A DNA stretch of 64,000 bases, taken from contig NZ_QJRY01000002.1 in assembly GCF_003205195.1 (NCBI RefSeq), forward strand, positions 62,001-126,000, given 5' to 3'. This DNA comes from Peteryoungia wuzhouensis (lineage in GTDB: Bacteria > Pseudomonadota > Alphaproteobacteria > Rhizobiales > Rhizobiaceae). Below, one piece after another: positions 60,468 to 64,000 of this stretch (the stretch's first letter is position 1; each line of letters begins with the position of its first letter). Under the pieces are notes generated by a model. That model saw nothing but the letters and a program-made list of their open reading frames with translations, did no database searches and was not told the origin of the DNA. The position numbers and the translations under genes were made by a program.

Positions 60468-61052
60468 ATGGTAAAACTGTCGAGGATCAGCGAAATCCGC
60501 CGCAAGGAATTGCGCCAGGCGGCCTATAGCGTTCTGCAGACGGAAGGGCTCGCCGGAACGACGCTGGAAAAAGTGGCAGCCTATGCAGGCGCATCGAAAG
60601 GCATCGTCCTCCACTATTTCCGCAATAAGGAAGAGCTGTTCGAGCATGCCATGCGCGAGGCCAATGCCGCCTTGCGGCTGGCGGTGGTCGACCGCTTGCG
60701 CCAGGCGCGCAACCCGCGGGAAAGGGTCGAGGCCATCATTCTCGGCAATTTCGAAGAGGAATTCTTCAAACCCTCGATCAGCCACGCCTGGCTGTCGCTC
60801 TGCGCCGAAGTCCCGCGTGAACCGCAGCTGGCCCGCCTTCAGGCAGCCTTTCACGCCAGAATGCGCTCGAACCTGCTGTCGGCCCTGAAAGAGCTTGTCG
60901 ATCGCCCCGACGCTCAACGACTGGCCCTCGGCATCAGCGCCTTGATCGACGGCTTGTGGCTCAGAATGGGTCTTGATCCCGCCTCGGTCACACGCGACAG
61001 CGCCTTGGCCCAGACACTGAATTACCTGGACCTTCATCTTCCCCCGAAGTGA
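60468..61052 (+). CDS. BetI-like TetR family repressor
   Basis: A 194-residue TetR protein close to BetI, the choline-sensing repressor: RRKELRQAAYSVLQTEGLAGTTLEKVAAYAGASKGIVLHYFRNKEELFEHAMR is the helix-turn-helix, and the C-terminal half has SHAWLSLCAEVPREPQLARLQAAFHARMRSNLLSAL and LGISALIDGLWLRMGL, as in BetI. The ATG at 60468 has GGAGAGG 8-14 bases upstream; an upstream in-frame ATG at 60438 is less likely. The operator lies in front. Confidence 0.9.
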   Translation: MVKLSRISEIRRKELRQAAYSVLQTEGLAGTTLEKVAAYAGASKGIVLHYFRNKEELFEHAMREANAALRLAVVDRLRQARNPRERVEAIILGNFEEEFFKPSISHAWLSLCAEVPREPQLARLQAAFHARMRSNLLSALKELVDRPDAQRLALGISALIDGLWLRMGLDPASVTRDSALAQTLNYLDLHLPPK

Positions 61053-61262
61053 CCGCGCCCTCAGCTCAGCAGTCTCCAGAGACACCGCCCCCACCACGGC
61101 GACCGGGACATTCGCGGCAAATGACGTGCGGCTTCATTTAGGAAGTTGAAATGCATCCGTGACAGTGTCGAAGCCAAGGGAACCCGAAGCGGAAGATGGC
61201 GCCGATTTCTGCATTCGACGCATCGGCTCGGGATCACATGAATACAGGTGGAGAGCGGTGTC

Positions 61263-62156
61263 GTGTTTACGCAGCAGCAATTGACGGCAATCCTGTCATC
61301 GCTTCCCGATCCCGCCTTCATCCTCACGCGCAGCGGCCGTTACTCCGAGATCTTCGGCGGCAAGGACGCCCGTCACTATCACGATGGCAGCGCCCTGATC
61401 GGGCTCAGCATCTTCGACGTGCTGAAGGAAGACAAGGCCCGCTGGTTTGCCGCCGAGATCGGCAAGGCGCTGGATTGCGGCGTTCTGCATATCGTCGAAT
61501 ATGAATTGTCCGGCAGCGACGTCAAAGGCGCCGGCGAAGGCCCCTCGGCGCCGATCTGGTTCGAGGGGCGCGTGCAGGCGCTTCCCTTCAAGGTGGACGG
61601 CGAGGATGCCGTCGTCTGGGTGGCGAGCAACATCACCGAGAAAAACGACGTGCAACGCAAACTTCGCGAACAAAGCGAAACCGATGCACTGACCGGCCTC
61701 TACAACCGCCGCAAACTGATCGAAACCCTGGATCACCGCATGCAGATCTTTGCCCGCGAACAATCCCAGACCTCGGTCCTGGTTTTCGACCTCGACAATT
61801 TCAAGAGCCTGAACGACGAGCGCGGCCACCACGCCGGCGATTCGGCCCTGATCGAGATCGCCCGGCTCTGCCGCGAGAATTTGCGCCAGGATGACGTGAT
61901 CGCCCGCTTCGGCGGCGACGAATTCGTCATCGTGATGCCGGACCTGCATCGCAACGATGCGCTCGAGATTGCAGACCGATTGCGCGAGCGGGTCCCGGAT
62001 GTGTTGCGAAAGAGCCTGAGCTACGAATCCACCATCAGCGGCGGCGTCAGCGAGTTCAGCCAGCCGGACCGGTTTTCCAGCGATATCCTGAAGCGGGCTG
62101 ATGAGGGCCTATATTTCTCCAAACGATCAGGCCGCAATCGCGTCTCGGTCCGCTGA
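61263..62156 (+). CDS. PAS-GGDEF diguanylate cyclase
   Basis: A 297-residue cytoplasmic enzyme making cyclic di-GMP. Residues 1-120 are a PAS-like sensor (TAILSSLPDPAFILTRSGRYSEIFGG, then VVWVASNITEKNDVQRKL). The catalytic domain has SETDALTGLYNRR and the intact active site ARFGGDEFVIVMP; the inhibitory I-site RxxD is present as RQDD five residues before it. The GTG at 61263 is chosen since GGAGAG is 7 bases upstream; a GTG at 61248 is possible. Stand-alone gene. Confidence 0.93.
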   Translation: MFTQQQLTAILSSLPDPAFILTRSGRYSEIFGGKDARHYHDGSALIGLSIFDVLKEDKARWFAAEIGKALDCGVLHIVEYELSGSDVKGAGEGPSAPIWFEGRVQALPFKVDGEDAVVWVASNITEKNDVQRKLREQSETDALTGLYNRRKLIETLDHRMQIFAREQSQTSVLVFDLDNFKSLNDERGHHAGDSALIEIARLCRENLRQDDVIARFGGDEFVIVMPDLHRNDALEIADRLRERVPDVLRKSLSYESTISGGVSEFSQPDRFSSDILKRADEGLYFSKRSGRNRVSVR

Positions 62157-62208
62157 TCCGCGCCCGCGCTGCTGCTGGAAATCCCGAACCGAACGCCGTG
62201 TGCCGGTC

Positions 62209-63033
62209 TCAGGCCCCCACCAGGCTCCAGAAAAACCGCGCCGAAACGAACAGCAGAAACACCGCGAACCCCACTTCCAGCTGCCGCTTGTTGAGGCTGT
62301 GGGCGAGTTTCACCCCATAGGGTGCGACCACCATGGTGATGGGAAAGATCACGGCAAAGGCGATCCAGTTGACGAAGCCGGTCGAAAACGGCGGCAGGCC
62401 CGCCTCGCCCCAGCCGGCATAGATGAAGCCGAAAACGGCCGGGATCGAGATCAGCACGCCCACACCCGAGGAGGTCGCCACCGCCTGGTGGATCGGCCGT
62501 CCGTAAAGCGTCATGAAGGTGTTGTTGAACACCCCGCCCCCGACCCCCATCAGCCCGGAAAACAGTCCGATCGCCGAACCCGTCAGGAAGCGCCAGGGCT
62601 GGCCCGGCAGCTCCGTGCCGAGATGCAGCCGGTTGGAGAGAAAGAGCATGCGGGCGGCGAGCACCAGCCCCATCACCGCGAAGAAGAGCCGAAGCCCCGC
62701 ACTCGAGACGTAAGCCGCAACCACGGTCGCCGCGAGCGCACCCAAGGGCACCGCGATCATCCACCCCTTCAGCAGGTCCATATCGACCGCCCCGCGCGCC
62801 TGATGCGCCCGGAACGACCGGATCGAGGTCGGTACGATCAGCGCCGTCGAGGTGCCGACGGCGAGATGCATGATCACGTGTTCGGGGATCCCGGCATAAC
62901 CGAAGACCTGGTAAAACACCGGCACCAGCACCGCACCCCCGCCAATCCCGAACACGCCGGCCAGCAGCCCTGCCACGGCACCGGCGACAGCGAGCATCGC
63001 GGCAAACATCAGGATATCGGCAATCGGCGGCAT
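62209..63033 (-). CDS. TauE/SafE family (TSUP) membrane transporter
   Basis: A 274-residue inner-membrane protein with about eight hydrophobic segments and the two family motifs: GLLAGVFGIGGGAVLVPVFYQVFG near the start and GLFSGLMGVGGGVFNNTFMTLYG in the middle. TSUP proteins move sulfite, sulfonates or other organic anions; substrate unknown. It converges with the cyclase gene. Confidence 0.94.
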   Translation of the reverse strand: MPPIADILMFAAMLAVAGAVAGLLAGVFGIGGGAVLVPVFYQVFGYAGIPEHVIMHLAVGTSTALIVPTSIRSFRAHQARGAVDMDLLKGWMIAVPLGALAATVVAAYVSSAGLRLFFAVMGLVLAARMLFLSNRLHLGTELPGQPWRFLTGSAIGLFSGLMGVGGGVFNNTFMTLYGRPIHQAVATSSGVGVLISIPAVFGFIYAGWGEAGLPPFSTGFVNWIAFAVIFPITMVVAPYGVKLAHSLNKRQLEVGFAVFLLFVSARFFWSLVGA

Positions 63034-63391
63034 GGCTGGCTCCGGAAGACGCAGGCCCTCCCGGTAAGGGAGACCTTGGGCGGCAGGATGCGGCGCCCGC
63101 CACCCCTTTCGATCTGGGGGTATGGCAGAGCCGGCACCTCAAGCCTCTAGGCCCTGCCCGCACCGCCCGCAAGGCCGCCTGCGGCCGCGGCGGTACGGCT
63201 CTCGCATGGGCGCACCCGGTCTCTCAGCAGAAAGCAGGAAGCCGCAAAGTTTTGCGAAAGCCAGACTGCCAAACCTGGGATGCGCCCAGAAAACAGTGGG
63301 GACGGCCATCCCCATGATCCGCCCAGGGCGCAAAGCCCACAGCAGCGCCCAGGCGCAACCGCCATTCAATATAAAAATAATAAGGCAATTC
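63034..63391. other. Intergenic region with no gene seen
   Basis: About 360 bp of GC-rich then AT-rich DNA between the transporter and the next leftward gene. Frames here lack start signals and recognisable motifs. The AT-rich part (63361-63391) lies just beyond a hairpin and probably belongs to the terminator of the gene at 63420. Confidence 0.5.
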
Positions 63392-63409
63392 CCTAATTGG
63401 AGAATTAGG
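63392..63409 (-). terminator. Hairpin after the partial gene at the window end
   Basis: CCTAATT pairs with AATTAGG around a 4-base loop, 11 bp after the stop codon of the leftward partial gene; a T-rich tract (TTATTATTTTTATA on the minus strand) follows about 13 bases later. Confidence 0.5.
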
Positions 63410-63419
63410 TAGACGCGCG

Positions 63420-64000
63420 CTAACGGCAGTTCCGCTTGTCGAGATAGAGCGAGCAGTCCTTGCCCGCCGGCGCCCGTCGCGGCAGGGCTGAGGCCGCAAC
63501 CCGCCGGCTCGACACCGGTCCCGGATCGTTCATGCCCGAATTGCCGCTGTCCGCCGAAAGCGGCAGGATCCCGCCCTCGTCCGCCATCTGCTCGGCCACC
63601 TGTGTTTCCTGCACTGCCGGCTGCGGTCCTGTCGGCCCCGTCACGATCTGCGTCGGCTCGTCGAACCCGATGCCGTCCACCACCGGCTGGCTCGTATTGC
63701 CCTCGGCGATCGCCATGGCTCCATCCTGCGTCACGAGCTGCGGCTGCACGCCGACCGGGCTCGCCGCATCGGCATAACTCGCATCGGAAACCCCGACCCC
63801 GAGCTCACCGTCAATATTGACACCGCCTTCCGGGATCGCCATGGCGCTCATCGTCTGGCCCGCCCCTGCATCGGACGATGCCGACGCCATCCGGGATGCA
63901 CCCTGAACCGCGCCGTTGCCGGCCAGATTGGGGGTGTTGAGATAGTCGATGCCTTCGCTGCCGGCATTCTGCTGACCTGCGGGCGGCGCATAGGCCGCGG
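63420..64000 (-). CDS. Partial low-complexity protein (C-terminal 193 residues)
   Basis: The minus-strand frame is open from the window edge to a TAG at 63420-63422, so the N-terminus is missing. The visible part is rich in Ala, Gly, Gln and acidic residues (GQQNAGSEGIDYLNTPNLAGNGAVQG) and ends in a basic, cysteine-containing tip KDCSLYLDKRNCR. I do not recognise a domain; the composition suggests an exported or surface protein with a disulfide-closed end. A weak hairpin follows. Confidence 0.65.
   Translation of the reverse strand, partial: AAYAPPAGQQNAGSEGIDYLNTPNLAGNGAVQGASRMASASSDAGAGQTMSAMAIPEGGVNIDGELGVGVSDASYADAASPVGVQPQLVTQDGAMAIAEGNTSQPVVDGIGFDEPTQIVTGPTGPQPAVQETQVAEQMADEGGILPLSADSGNSGMNDPGPVSSRRVAASALPRRAPAGKDCSLYLDKRNCR

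Overview
The window looks like chromosomal DNA from an alphaproteobacterium of the order Hyphomicrobiales, most likely family Rhizobiaceae; the genus cannot be fixed from sequence alone. The evidence is high GC with strong codon bias, the gyrA-coaD-ppi-ppi-queA-tgt gene order, a GAAC-N7-GAAC LexA box shared by uvrA and ssb, entericidin lipoproteins, DUF1127 proteins and the short palindromic intergenic repeats common in rhizobia.

Region by region: 1-530 is the edge of a two-gene toxin/antitoxin-like pair. 532-13019 is core housekeeping: uvrA, ssb, marC, gyrA, three very small membrane proteins, coaD, two cyclophilins, queA and tgt. 13077-25283 holds a DUF4864 protein, an exported amidohydrolase, a phosphoesterase, the leftward series metG-tatD-MBL hydrolase, a LysE exporter, the leftward series rlpA / D,D-carboxypeptidase / tmk / holB, and then tRNA-Ser(UGA). 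25720-29635 has a MerR regulator divergent from a dehydrogenase, two tandem related micro-proteins, cobQ (cobyric acid synthase) and a small ORF.

30264-48524 is the most interesting part. It is a methyl-group metabolism island: a betaine-type ABC importer (binding protein, permease, ATPase), a betaine-homocysteine methyltransferase, an MttB-superfamily methyltransferase without pyrrolysine, its corrinoid protein, a DUF1638 protein, an unusual ferredoxin, a 'virulence factor' family small protein, a MetV-like cysteine-rich MTHFR C-terminal protein, a MetF-like reductase, a methyl-THF:corrinoid methyltransferase and a RACo-type corrinoid reactivase. Read together they make a corrinoid-dependent N-demethylation route feeding methyl groups to tetrahydrofolate. 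It resembles the glycine betaine (Mtg) system and the MetVF enzyme of anaerobes but sits in what should be an aerobe. Two entericidin genes and a lower-GC phosphodiesterase segment interrupt it.

48662-51600 is an accessory patch: an AAA_13/RloC-like ATPase, a gene remnant and inverted palindromic repeats. 51648-58185 holds regulators and partners: MocR/PNPOx-like, ArsR/SRPBCC, a thioesterase, LysR with two DUF1127 genes, and a GlxA/GbdR-type AraC regulator that may control the betaine island. 58200-58460 is a cluster of intergenic repeats. 58563-61052 is a second quaternary-amine locus: an orphan ChoX-like binding protein with an alpha/beta hydrolase, divergent from a BetI-like TetR with a perfect palindromic operator between them. 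The window ends with a PAS-GGDEF diguanylate cyclase, a TauE/SafE transporter and a partial protein running off the edge.

I saw no insertion sequence, CRISPR array, rRNA or prophage.
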